Origin: Acidobacteriota bacterium
GTDB taxonomy: Bacteria; Acidobacteriota; Vicinamibacteria; Vicinamibacterales; UBA2999
Direction of reading: 5' to 3'
Length of the DNA stretch: 33,189 nt
NCBI GenBank assembly: GCA_021730945.1
Contig: JAKFYH010000052.1
Coordinates: forward strand, 1-33,189
In this document: one piece after another, positions 14,609-23,046 of the stretch
How the letters are laid out: every line of letters starts with the position of its first letter
How positions within the stretch are numbered: the stretch's first letter is position 1
The notes under the pieces: generated by a model
Told to the model about the DNA's origin: nothing
Databases searched by the model: none
The model's input: only the letters and a program-made list of their open reading frames with translations
Position numbers and translations under genes: made by a program

Positions 14609-16179
14609 CACGCCGCCCCCGTGTTGAGGACGGTGATGTTCCTGAAGCGCGCCGGCGGACAACCGTGACTGACCGCATTGGTCTGGCCCGGTTCGCCCTT
14701 GCCGTCGGCCGAGGTGCCCCACAGGCGGTAGGTCGCCGGCCCGCCCAGCCCGTCGCACGAAGCCCAGAAGTCCGGCGTCCGCGACTGGTAGGCGGCATCG
14801 CGCAGCATCGGCCCCAGCTTGCCGTTGATGATCTCGTGCACCACCGCGCCGCCGAACTGGAAGTTGTAGCGCTGCTGATCGATCGACGAGACGCCGCGGC
14901 CGACCACGTAGATGCCGCGCTTGATGTCGCTGAACAGGTCGTCGAGCGTGACCTCGGTGGCGGCGGGCTCGAGCGACACGTTCGGCATGCGCGGGAACGG
15001 CACGCTCGACCAGTCGTCCGCGTGCAGGCAGCCGTGCGACCGCGACTGGCCCACCAGCGGCGCCAGTTCACGGGTGGTCTGCCAGTCCACGAACAGGCCG
15101 TCGCGCACCAGGTGCCAGCGCTCGGCCTTCACGCCCTCATCGTCGAAGCCAGTGGTGGCCAGGCCGCCGGGCTCGGTCCGGTCGCCGATCAGGTTGACGA
15201 TCTTCGAACCGAAGCGCAGCTTGCCGGCGTCGCCCGGCTTCACGAAACTGGTGCCCGCCATGTTGGCTTCGTGGCCAAGCGAGCGATCGAGCTCGGTGGA
15301 GTGGCCCACCGATTCGTGAATGGCCAGGAACAACTGCGACGGATCGACGACCACATCGTAGCGGCCGGGCACGGCGGGCTTGGCCTTGAGTTTCTCGACC
15401 ACCTCGTGGCCGGCCTGCGTGGCGTCGCGCAGCCACGGGTAGTCCTCGACGTACTCGTAGCCCATCAACCTGGCGCGATCGACCACCGCCCGCGTCTGGA
15501 AGTCGCCGGCCGCGCGGTCGGCCGCGGTGGTGGTGAACTGCGGATAGGTGCGGACCAGGCGCTGGGTGATACGCGAGCCCTCGCTCGATGCGAAGTACTT
15601 CTGCTCGTCGACGAACTGCAACTGCGAGTTAACGAAACTGACGCCCGGCACGGCCAGCGCTGCCTCGTTGAGCGCCATCAGAAACGCGGTCTTGGTTTCA
15701 AGCGGCACCTCGAACGGATCGCGTTTGATGGGATTGGCCCAGGTGGCTACGGCCTTGTCGGCGCCGGCGAGGACCACTTTGCGCGTCGTGAGCACGGCAT
15801 TGGCTCGGGCGATGGCGACGGCTTGCTCGGCCGCGGCCCGTGCCGACGCGGGGTCCACCAGGTTGCTGGCGGCAAAGCCCCACGTGCCGTTCACCAGCAC
15901 CCGCAGCCCGAGCCCGTAACTGGTCGAGCGCGACACGTTCTGTACCTGGCGTTCACGCGTCGCGATCGACTCGCGGCGATAGCGGTTGATGCGGATGTCG
16001 GCGTATGACGCGCCCAGCGCGGCGGCGCGGGCCAGGGCGGCTTCGGCGGCCTCGGCGCGGCGGCCATCGTCGGTGGCGCCCGGCTGAAATGCGTCGGCCC
16101 AGTCGGGCACCCAGGTCGCAGCGACCAGCGCGCTGCCGGTCGCCAGGAATCGGCGGCGAGAGACGGGAGGGAGGGCCAT
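14608..16179 (-). CDS. TldD-type metalloprotease subunit with Tat signal
   Basis: A 523-residue TldD-family protease. The zinc motif HExxxH is at residues 288-293 (HESVGH). The N-terminus carries a twin-arginine signal (SRRRFLATGSALVAATW, cleavage probably after about residue 30), so the protein is predicted to fold in the cytoplasm and be exported. Escherichia coli TldD is cytosolic, so this is a distinct version, though exported forms are not rare in Acidobacteria. The C-terminal part has the family's SRSHGCLHADDW and VVGRGVSSID stretches. The gene starts 32 bases after the M1 aminopeptidase stop and overlaps the TldE start, making a peptide-breakdown operon likely. Confidence 0.92.
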   Translation of the reverse strand: MALPPVSRRRFLATGSALVAATWVPDWADAFQPGATDDGRRAEAAEAALARAAALGASYADIRINRYRRESIATRERQVQNVSRSTSYGLGLRVLVNGTWGFAASNLVDPASARAAAEQAVAIARANAVLTTRKVVLAGADKAVATWANPIKRDPFEVPLETKTAFLMALNEAALAVPGVSFVNSQLQFVDEQKYFASSEGSRITQRLVRTYPQFTTTAADRAAGDFQTRAVVDRARLMGYEYVEDYPWLRDATQAGHEVVEKLKAKPAVPGRYDVVVDPSQLFLAIHESVGHSTELDRSLGHEANMAGTSFVKPGDAGKLRFGSKIVNLIGDRTEPGGLATTGFDDEGVKAERWHLVRDGLFVDWQTTRELAPLVGQSRSHGCLHADDWSSVPFPRMPNVSLEPAATEVTLDDLFSDIKRGIYVVGRGVSSIDQQRYNFQFGGAVVHEIINGKLGPMLRDAAYQSRTPDFWASCDGLGGPATYRLWGTSADGKGEPGQTNAVSHGCPPARFRNITVLNTGAA

Positions 16180-16211
16180 GGGCCGGAATTATATCCGCGC
16201 CGCTCAGCCCA

Positions 16212-18794
16212 CTACCGCGCCGACAACCATTTGGCAAACGCGGGCGCCTGGCGCGTCTTGACCGCCGTGCAGTTGGCGATCCGTTCGAGCGCCTGCTGCA
16301 GCACGCGGGCTGCTTCCGGCACCGGGTGCGCGTCGAAGAACGCGGTGATGTCGCTCGCGCGCTCGGGCGAACAAAAGGCGCTCAGCGAATTGACGATGTT
16401 GGGAATGCCCTGGAAGGTGCCGAGCTTGGCGACCAGCGCGGGCCACTCGGACTTGACGAGCGACCACGTGCCGTCCTGCGTGACGGGCGAGCCCAGCAAC
16501 TGCCCGAACAGCAGCGGCGCGTCCTGCGACCGCACTTGATCCGACAGCGCGAAGCGCTGGGTGCGCGCCACCAGCGCCGGATCGCGGAAGGCGGCCAGCG
16601 TATTGAAGTAGCGATAGAACTCTTCCGGGGTGGACGCGGCGGCCTTCATGCGGGCCAGGAACTGATCGTAGAGCACCGCATCACCACCGGCCGCCGCCAC
16701 CTGCAGCACCGGCGACACCAGCGTCGGGGAGAGTGACGAGGGCCGGGCCATGTAGCTCTCGGCCAGTTCGCGCGCGCGCTTCTGCACATCGGGATCGCTG
16801 CTGAGCAGTTGCATCAGCATGCCGCGCCGGCTGTTGATCTCGTCGCGGTCGCCCAGGCCGTCGGTCAGCCCAATCGCGTCGAGGGCGGGACGGAACCTGG
16901 CCCGCACCCAGGCCTGGAAGGCCGGGCGCTCGGCGGTGCCGGCGAAGTCGGACATGACGACGCCAATCCGTCCGACCATGTCGCCGACCACGGCAGCGGT
17001 CTCATCGCTGGCGAAGGCGGCCGCCAGGTCCAGGTAGGTGCCGACGTCGTGGCGGCCGGCGCGGACCATGCGCCATTCATCACCAAGCAGGCTGATGCGC
17101 TCGGCGGCGGTGAGCGGCGGCGTGCGCGTGGCCAGGGCCGCGACCGCGGCGGGTTCATACTCGGTGAAGTAGTAGCCGCGCGCGTCGGCGTTGACCATGG
17201 CCGGTCCGCACCCGGTGGCGCGGATGGTCTGCTCGGCTTCGGTCACGATGGTGCAGGAGGCCGGCTCAGTGCCGGTCTTGACGCACACCGGCAGCGTCCA
17301 GGTCTGTGACGCCGCGGCCGCGGTGGCGCCGGGCGAGCCGACAAAGCGCTGTTGCTTCAGCGACACCTCGGTGTTGCCGGCCACGCAGCGCGTGCGCACC
17401 GACAGCATGGGCGCACCGGGTTGCTCGACGAAACTCTTCATGATGCGGTTAACCGGTTTCTCGGTCACGCGCGTGACCTCGGTCCAGAAGTCCTCGCCAG
17501 CGGCGTTGCCCAGCGAGTACTTCGACAGATAGGACGCGACCCCCTTGCGGAACGGCTCGGGCCCGACATACGCCTCGATCATGCCGAGCACGCCGGCGGT
17601 CTTCTCGTAGGCGATCGGGTCGAACACTTCGTTGATCTGCGCCGGGGTTTCCACCTGGGTATGGATGGCGCGGGTCGAGCGCAGCGAGTCCAGTCCGAGC
17701 GCGAACTGGGTCTCGGTCGCGGCGTTCACGTCCATCCGCCACTCCGGTTTCCACGCGGCCAGCGGCTTGTTGGCCGCCCAGGTGGCGAAGCCCTCGTTCA
17801 GCCAGATGTCGTCCCACCACTTCATGGTCACCAGGTTGCCGAACCATTGATGCGCCAGTTCGTGCGCGATCACCGAGGCCACCGACCGGCGAATGCCGAC
17901 CGAGGCGGTGGCTTCGTCGGCCAGCAGCATCCGTTCGCGGAAGGTGATGGCGCCGGCGTTCTCCATGGCGCCGGCGGCGAAGTCGGGCACGCCAATGATG
18001 TCGAGCTTCTCGTAAGGGTAGGGAATGCCGAAGTAGCTGTTGAAGAATGCCACCTGCTGTTCGGCGGCGCTCAGGGCGAAGGCGGTGAGGCCCTGCTTGT
18101 CGGGCGTCGCACACACGCGGATTGGCGTCACGCCCGCGGAGCCGGACCGGCAGACAAAGTCGCCGACCAGTAACGCCACCAGGTAGGTGGACATCTTCGG
18201 CGTCGGCGCGAACACGACCGTATGCTTGCCCGGTTCAGGCCCCGGCGTGTCGGACACCTGCCGGCCGTTGGAGATGGCGTGGTCGGCGGCGTCGATCATC
18301 AGCGTGACGTCGAAGACGGCCTTGTAGGCAGGCTCGTCAAACGAGGGGAACGCCCGCCGCGCGTCGGTGGCTTCCATCTGGCTGACCGCGTACTTGCGGC
18401 CGTTGGCCTTGCTCAGATAGAACCCGCGCAGCTTGTCGTTGAGGATGCCGGTGTAACTGATACGGATGGTCGCCGCTCCCTTCGCGATCGCGCGCGGCAC
18501 GGTGAAGGTGGCAGTCTCGGCGTCGGCATCAAGGGAGACCTTGGCCGGCTGCGAACCGCTCGCGTCCTCGATCGTGACCTCGCTAAATGCGATCTCAGCC
18601 GAGTGCAGCGTGATCGCCGGCGACGGGGCGGCCAGCGTGACCGCGATCGATGCCCGGCCGCGGAATGACTCCTTGTCCAGATCCGGCGCGAACCACAGCG
18701 AATAGCGAGTGGGTGTGGCATTGGTGGGGAGGCGCTGGGCGGAGGCGGGCAGCGACGCGAGACACAGGATCAGGGCGATGAGCGGGGTGCGCAT
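16212..18794 (-). CDS. M1-family zinc aminopeptidase, exported
   Basis: An 860-residue aminopeptidase of family M1 (aminopeptidase N/ERAP type). A Sec signal peptide covers residues 1-19. The exopeptidase motif GAMEN is at 275-279, the zinc motif HELAH at 311-315, and the third ligand Glu334 in WLNEGFA completes HExxH-x18-E. The N-terminal beta-sheet domain and a long alpha-helical ERAP1-like C-terminal domain (about 520-850) are present, so the protein is full length. It removes N-terminal residues from peptides, probably in the periplasm. It is the first gene of the leftward run aminopeptidase, TldD, TldE, VWA, which together could break down peptides outside the cytoplasm. Confidence 0.95.
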   Translation of the reverse strand: MRTPLIALILCLASLPASAQRLPTNATPTRYSLWFAPDLDKESFRGRASIAVTLAAPSPAITLHSAEIAFSEVTIEDASGSQPAKVSLDADAETATFTVPRAIAKGAATIRISYTGILNDKLRGFYLSKANGRKYAVSQMEATDARRAFPSFDEPAYKAVFDVTLMIDAADHAISNGRQVSDTPGPEPGKHTVVFAPTPKMSTYLVALLVGDFVCRSGSAGVTPIRVCATPDKQGLTAFALSAAEQQVAFFNSYFGIPYPYEKLDIIGVPDFAAGAMENAGAITFRERMLLADEATASVGIRRSVASVIAHELAHQWFGNLVTMKWWDDIWLNEGFATWAANKPLAAWKPEWRMDVNAATETQFALGLDSLRSTRAIHTQVETPAQINEVFDPIAYEKTAGVLGMIEAYVGPEPFRKGVASYLSKYSLGNAAGEDFWTEVTRVTEKPVNRIMKSFVEQPGAPMLSVRTRCVAGNTEVSLKQQRFVGSPGATAAAASQTWTLPVCVKTGTEPASCTIVTEAEQTIRATGCGPAMVNADARGYYFTEYEPAAVAALATRTPPLTAAERISLLGDEWRMVRAGRHDVGTYLDLAAAFASDETAAVVGDMVGRIGVVMSDFAGTAERPAFQAWVRARFRPALDAIGLTDGLGDRDEINSRRGMLMQLLSSDPDVQKRARELAESYMARPSSLSPTLVSPVLQVAAAGGDAVLYDQFLARMKAAASTPEEFYRYFNTLAAFRDPALVARTQRFALSDQVRSQDAPLLFGQLLGSPVTQDGTWSLVKSEWPALVAKLGTFQGIPNIVNSLSAFCSPERASDITAFFDAHPVPEAARVLQQALERIANCTAVKTRQAPAFAKWLSAR

Positions 18795-18872
18795 CTGGCC
18801 ACATTAACACCGCGCTCACCCGCTGTCGCGAGTGGGACGATTGGCGGGACGAACGACGCCGGTGACCTGGCC

Positions 18873-19439
18873 TCAACGTTGCGAAGAACGCGCGCGCCAC
18901 TGCTCTCGGGTCTGGCCCCAGATCTCGATGGGGGACTCGTGATACGGCGCCGGCAAGTGCCCCGGACCACGATTGGTCGAACCGAGCTTGCGGGCCACCG
19001 CCTGCGAGGCGAGGTTGGCTGGGTGGATGCAGTGAATCACGTCGGTCCAACCCAGGTGCGTGAAGGCCCACTCGGCCGCCGCCGCCGCCCCCTCGGTAGC
19101 GTAGCCCTTGCCCCAGCAGTCGCGGGTCATGGCCCAGCCCACTTCGGTGCCGGGCCATCCGTCCGGCCGCCACGGACCAAGGCGGCCGATCCATCGTCCG
19201 GTCGACTTCTCGATGACCGAGAACATGCCGAACCCGTGGGCATGCCAGGTGCCGATCATGGTCATCAGCGCGCGCCAGGAGAGCGACCGCGCGGTGACGC
19301 CGCCGATGAAGCGCGCCGCCTCCTCGTCCACCATCATGGCGTCCCAGGCGTCGAGGTCCTCGGCCCGAGGCAGGCGCAGCAGGAGCCGCGGGGTGTCCAG
19401 TTGCAGGCTGTCGAGGCCGCCAGTTGGTCGCGAGGGCAT
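18873..19439 (-). CDS. GNAT-family N-acetyltransferase (RimJ/RimL-like)
   Basis: A 188-residue acetyltransferase of the Acetyltransf_3 type. It begins with the usual L-x-TPRLLLRLPRAEDLDAW strand and helix. The GTEVGWAMTRDCWGKGYATEG segment contains the acetyl-CoA pyrophosphate-binding loop (WGKGYA), and the family's later I-HPANLASQAVARKLG element is present. Such enzymes acetylate N-terminal amino groups of ribosomal proteins, or small molecules; the substrate is not predictable. Its ATG (bases 19437-19439 read on the minus strand) shares bases with the ATG of the divergent ABC gene, so the two start codons overlap in one CATG. Confidence 0.9.
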   Translation of the reverse strand: MPSRPTGGLDSLQLDTPRLLLRLPRAEDLDAWDAMMVDEEAARFIGGVTARSLSWRALMTMIGTWHAHGFGMFSVIEKSTGRWIGRLGPWRPDGWPGTEVGWAMTRDCWGKGYATEGAAAAAEWAFTHLGWTDVIHCIHPANLASQAVARKLGSTNRGPGHLPAPYHESPIEIWGQTREQWRARSSQR

Positions 19440-20280
19440 GGCACAGCATACTAAGGCGGTGTCGAGCTTCGATCCACCCGCCATCGAGTTCCGCCAGGTG
19501 TCGATCGCCTTTGACGAGCACGTCGTCTTGCGCGACCTGAGTTTCGCGATCCCGGCCGGGGAGATGCGCATCCTGCTGGGCGCCAGCGGTTCCGGGAAGT
19601 CGGTCCTGCTGAAGTTGATCCTGGGCCTGCTCAAGCCCGATGCCGGGGAGGTGACGGTCAACGGCCGGCGCGTTGATCGGATGCGCGAACACGACCTCCT
19701 GAAGCTGCGCACCGGCATCGGCATGGTGTTCCAGGAAAATGCGCTGTTTGATTCCCTGACCGTGGCCGAGAACGTGGGCTACGCGCTCAGCGAAGAGGGC
19801 CAGCCGGTCGAACAGGTGCACGCCCGCGTGGCCGAGGTCCTGGGGCTGATCGGCCTGGGCGAGTTTGCCGACCGCCTGCCGGCCGAGCTGTCGGGCGGCC
19901 AGCGCCGTCGCGTGGCGATTGGCCGGGCGCTGGCGCCGGCGCCCGGCATCCTGTTGTTCGACGACCCCATCACCGGCCTCGATCCGCTGATCGCGACCAC
20001 CATCGACAGCGAGATCATCAAGGTGCGCGACCTCACCCAGGTCACGTCGATCGTCGTGACCCACCAGATTCGCGACGCGTTCTACATTGCCACCCACGAG
20101 GCCGAGCAGCGCGGCCACGACGTTCGGATTGTCCAGGCCGACGATGAGACCGCGGCCCTGATCCAGTTCATGGTCCTGCACGAAGGGCGGATTCACTTCC
20201 AGGGGACCGCGGCCGAGCTGCTGGCCTCGTCCGATCCGTACCTGAAGGAATACCTGTTGCTGACGCTGCCGCCCTGGTAG
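19438..20280 (+). CDS. ABC transporter ATP-binding protein, MlaF-like, with Asp in place of the catalytic Glu
   Basis: A 280-residue ATPase. Walker A is GASGSGKS (48-55), the Q-loop glutamine is at 99, the signature LSGGQ is at 151-155 and the H-loop histidine is near 209. Walker B reads ILLFDDP (171-177), with Asp176 where the catalytic glutamate of DEP normally stands. The sequence resembles MlaF-type ATPases of lipid transport, which work with an MlaE permease and an MCE protein, but neither lies nearby. An insertion around residues 215-240 (THEAEQRGHDVRIVQADDE) follows the H-loop. The ATG at 19438 is used; a GTG at 19459 is an alternative. It is divergent from the GNAT gene and followed 66 bases later by an outer-membrane protein gene. 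Confidence 0.87.
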   Translation: MAQHTKAVSSFDPPAIEFRQVSIAFDEHVVLRDLSFAIPAGEMRILLGASGSGKSVLLKLILGLLKPDAGEVTVNGRRVDRMREHDLLKLRTGIGMVFQENALFDSLTVAENVGYALSEEGQPVEQVHARVAEVLGLIGLGEFADRLPAELSGGQRRRVAIGRALAPAPGILLFDDPITGLDPLIATTIDSEIIKVRDLTQVTSIVVTHQIRDAFYIATHEAEQRGHDVRIVQADDETAALIQFMVLHEGRIHFQGTAAELLASSDPYLKEYLLLTLPPW

Positions 20281-20346
20281 CCCCAGGGGTGCGCCGGGCG
20301 GCGTCAGGGCCACGGCGGGCCGGGGCGGTGATAATGGCGGGTGAGG

Positions 20347-21585
20347 ATGAGAACGGTCATCGCGATCGCCATGCTGCTGCTGGCCACCGAGGTGTTCGCA
20401 CAACCGCACGACCCGGGTGAATCGTCGGGCACGGCGTGGCAGCCTGCGGCGGCCCCGATGACGGGCCGCCACCTTCAGGCCGGCAGCTGGCTGTTGATGG
20501 GCGACGCCAGCGTGTTCGCGCAGTTTCTCTACGAGTCAGGCGAGGTGCATCGCACCAGTCACCAGGCCGGCAGCATCAACTGGTTCATGGGCATGGCCCG
20601 CCGCCCGGTGGGCCGCGGCCGCCTCGGCCTGCGCGCCATGCTCAGCGCCGAACCATGGACGATCGCCGGCTGCGGGTATCCCAACCTGCTGGCGACCGGC
20701 GAGACGTGCGACGGCGACACCATTCACGATCGCCAACATCCCCACGAAGCGTTCATGGAGCTGGCGGTCGATTACACCCGGCCGATCTCCGATCGGCTTC
20801 GGGTGCACGCCTACCTCGCGCTGGCGGGCGAGCCCGCACTGGGGCCGCCGGGTTTCTCGCATCGGGCGTCGGCCAGGCCCAATCCCATTGCCCCCATCGG
20901 CCACCATTGGCTCGACGCCACGCACGTCGCGTTTGGCGTCGTCACGGCGGGCGTCAGCGGGTCGCGCTGGCGGGCCGAGGGGTCATTGTTCAATGGCCGT
21001 GAGCCGGACGAGTCTCGCGCGGGCCTCGAGTTTGGTGCGTGGAATTCGGTGGCCGCGCGCGTATCGATGGCGCCGACCGATCGCTGGTCGCTGCAGGTGT
21101 CGGCCGGACATTTACTGGAGGCAGAGGCGGGCCTTGGCAGTCAGCCGCGCCAGGATGTCGAACGGGCAACGGCGTCGGTCTCGTACTACCGGCCGATGGC
21201 TGGTGGCGGCGTGGCCGCGCTGGTGGCGTACGGGGTCAATCACGAGATCAGCGCTGTTCCCGGCGGTTTGCTGGATCAGTCCACACACGCGGTCTTGGCG
21301 GAAGCGAGCTGGGCTTTGAGTGGCGGCCGGCACGAGGTGTTTGGGCGGTTCGAGATCGTCGGCAAGCCCGCGCACGACTTGCACGTGCACGAATACATCA
21401 CCAACATCTTCACGGTGGGGAAGGCGCAGGTGGGTTTCCTGCGGCAGTGGCCGGCGATCAAGGGCTGGACGCCTGGCTTCGGCGCGCACGTCAATCTGAG
21501 TTTCTTGCCACCCTTGCTCGCGCCTCGCTACAACGGCCGCATCGCCCCCGGCGTCGGCGTGTTCGCCAACCTCCGGGCAGGCTAA
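20347..21585 (+). CDS. Conserved outer-membrane protein with DRQHPH motif
   Basis: A 412-residue protein with a signal peptide (residues 1-18, ending VFAQ). The mature part consists of many amphipathic strands, as in a porin-like barrel. It has conserved stretches I recall from a family of uncharacterised bacterial envelope proteins: SWLLMGDASVFAQF, INWFMGMARR, HDRQHPHEAFMELAV and FNGREPDESR. Relatives often lie near metal (especially copper) resistance genes, but I state this from memory and see no metal genes adjoining it here. A histidine-rich motif (DRQHPH, later DLHVHEY) could bind metal. The ATG at 20347 is chosen over the GTG two codons earlier. Oligopurine repeats start directly after the stop codon. 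Confidence 0.78.
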   Translation: MRTVIAIAMLLLATEVFAQPHDPGESSGTAWQPAAAPMTGRHLQAGSWLLMGDASVFAQFLYESGEVHRTSHQAGSINWFMGMARRPVGRGRLGLRAMLSAEPWTIAGCGYPNLLATGETCDGDTIHDRQHPHEAFMELAVDYTRPISDRLRVHAYLALAGEPALGPPGFSHRASARPNPIAPIGHHWLDATHVAFGVVTAGVSGSRWRAEGSLFNGREPDESRAGLEFGAWNSVAARVSMAPTDRWSLQVSAGHLLEAEAGLGSQPRQDVERATASVSYYRPMAGGGVAALVAYGVNHEISAVPGGLLDQSTHAVLAEASWALSGGRHEVFGRFEIVGKPAHDLHVHEYITNIFTVGKAQVGFLRQWPAIKGWTPGFGAHVNLSFLPPLLAPRYNGRIAPGVGVFANLRAG

Positions 21586-21617
21586 CAGGAGATCAGGAGA
21601 GCAGGAGGTCAAGAGGG
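21586..21617 (+). repeat. Imperfect oligopurine tandem repeat (CAGGAGA-type)
   Basis: The bases after the preceding stop codon repeat an AGGAGA/AGGAGG motif about three times (CAGGAGATCAGGAGAGCAGG, then AGGTCAAGAGGG). The complementary type of repeat, an oligopyrimidine, occurs at 22235-22270, so the decayed stretch between them is framed by inverted low-complexity repeats. Confidence 0.6.
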
Positions 21618-21748
21618 TTGAATATTCTTCGACGCTCATCAAAGGCCACCGCGTGCGTGGCGGGCTCAAGTTGGATCTCCTGGTCGAGGGATGCCTGGTG
21701 GTCGAGCTGAAGTCCGTGGAGGCGCTGCATCCCGTAATCTCCTCGTGT
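21617..21748 (+). pseudogene. Remnant of a GxxExxY-family gene
   Basis: The frame starting near 21617 reads a short piece with GLKLDLLVEGCLVVELKSVE followed by ALHPV. This is the recognisable core of GxxExxY proteins (R-x-DLLVE-x-x-VVELKAVE-x-x-x-PVH). The rest of the 120 to 130 residue protein, including the N-terminal GxxExxY motif, is missing, and the frame runs on into unrelated sequence. It is therefore a deletion remnant. GxxExxY proteins have a nuclease-like fold and no firmly known function; their genes are typically scattered as single units between short repeats, as seen here. Confidence 0.72.
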
Positions 21749-21770
21749 GGGACACAAATGTTAGTCGCCG

Positions 21771-22146
21771 CTACTGGCAGCGGAGCGCGACGACCGGGTC
21801 GACGCGGGCCGCTCTTGGCGCCGGCAAGGAACAAGCCAGCAGGGCTCTTGCGGCTAGCGTCGCAGTGATGACGGTAAACGTCATCGGATCCCTCGCTTCA
21901 ACCTCAACGCTCAGGCGTTGGGTAGGCAACGGGGCGGAGGATCACGGCATTGACCACGCTGAAGATGGCGGTGGTCAGGCTGATGCCCAGGGCGAGGGTC
22001 AAGACGACGCCGGCCGAGAGGCCCAGACTCCTGCGCAGTCCGCGAAGGGCGTAGCGGCCGTCCTGGATCATGGTATCGAGCCAGTGCGGCACCGAGAGTG
22101 CCAGGCCAGTGTCGCTCGTGTCCTCGCTCCTGTCCTGCAAAGTCAT
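21771..22146 (-). pseudogene. ADOP permease pseudogene with the centre deleted
   Basis: On the minus strand, 22146 down to about 21904 encodes 80 residues of a permease N-terminus: the segment IQDGRYALRGLRRSLGLSAG followed by a membrane helix and [16 protein letters not shown], ending PTPER and a stop. Just beyond, in another frame (about 21898 down to the stop at 21771-21773), about 40 residues match an ADOP C-terminus: [12 protein letters not shown], a hydrophobic helix, [13 protein letters not shown]. About 700 internal codons are therefore missing between the two ends, and the join shifts the frame. No functional product is expected. Confidence 0.8.
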
Positions 22147-22234
22147 AGTCGATCGATCCTCGCGCGATTGGCCAGATAGTCGTCGATTCAGCGCCCGGTG
22201 GCAAGTCGTCCATGTCGCCGCCGGCGATGGAATT

Positions 22235-22270
22235 TCTCCTTACCTCCTAACCTCCTGTAATCTTCCTCTT
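22235..22270 (+). repeat. Imperfect oligopyrimidine tandem repeat (ACCTCCT-type)
   Basis: Units of the type CTCCT are repeated four to five times (TCTCCTTACCTCCTAACCTC and on). It is the complement type of the repeat at 21586-21617 and directly precedes the GTG start of the next gene. A related motif (CCCGATCTCCTGTTAAT) occurs again at 23023-23039, before the SPFH gene. Confidence 0.6.
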
Positions 22271-22975
22271 GTGGACTGCCCACGTTGCGCGCTAAGCATG
22301 ACGTCACATACCGTTGCCGGCCAGTTGGGCCGGGCGGTGACGATCGATCTCTGCGAACCCTGCCAGGCGATCTGGTTCGATCCGCGCGAGAACCTGCAGT
22401 TGACGCCCGGCGCCACGCTCATGCTGTTTCGCATCATCGGCGAGCACGTCGCCAGGCCCCAGGCGATCGAGTCGGACACGGCCAAGTGCCCGCACTGCAA
22501 GGCACGCCTGCGACGCACGCAGGACATGCAGCGGGCGACCCGTTTCGAGTACTTCCGCTGCCCGCACGATCACGGCCGCCTGACGACCTTCTTCGACTTC
22601 CTGAAAGAGAAGGACTTTGTGCGGCCGCTCACGCCTGCGCAAGTTGCCGAGTTACGCCGCAACGTTCAGGTCGTCAACTGCTCGAACTGCGGCGGGTCGA
22701 TCGACCTGGCCCGGACGAGCGACTGCGAGCACTGCGGGTCGCCGCTGTCGATGCTCGACATGCAACAGGCCGAGACCCTGATTGCCCAGTTGCGGCAGGC
22801 GGACCGCACGGACAAGGTCGTTGATCCCACGCTGCCGCTGGCCCTGGCCCGCGCCCGCCGCGAAGCCGACGAGGCCTTCAAGGGCCTGCGACAGGACGTC
22901 GTGTGGCAGGACGGCCAGTCGTTCGGCCTGGTCGGCGCCGGCCTGAGCGCACTGGCCCGGTTCCTGAGAGAGTGA
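22271..22975 (+). CDS. Multi-zinc-ribbon protein (zf-TFIIB type), first gene of the SPFH cassette
   Basis: A 234-residue soluble protein. The GTG at 22271 is chosen because it keeps the first cysteine pair: MDCPRC gives C3 and C6, paired with C28 and C31 (CEPCQAIWFDP), the pattern of the zf-TFIIB zinc domain. A second set lies at C73/C76 (CPHCKA) with C97 and the histidines of CPHDH. A third is C137/C140 (CSNCGG) with C152/C155 (CEHCGS). The C-terminus is helical and ends with ALARFLRE. No membrane segment is seen. It is followed after 71 bases by the SPFH gene on the same strand, so it probably belongs to the same functional set. Its role, perhaps binding RNA, DNA or a partner protein, is unknown. 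Confidence 0.85.
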   Translation: MDCPRCALSMTSHTVAGQLGRAVTIDLCEPCQAIWFDPRENLQLTPGATLMLFRIIGEHVARPQAIESDTAKCPHCKARLRRTQDMQRATRFEYFRCPHDHGRLTTFFDFLKEKDFVRPLTPAQVAELRRNVQVVNCSNCGGSIDLARTSDCEHCGSPLSMLDMQQAETLIAQLRQADRTDKVVDPTLPLALARARREADEAFKGLRQDVVWQDGQSFGLVGAGLSALARFLRE

Positions 22976-23046
22976 ACCTGAGGGCTTGAAACTTGGGGCT
23001 TGAGGACCAGAAGTAGAGTCTCCCGATCTCCTGTTAATATCGCGGC

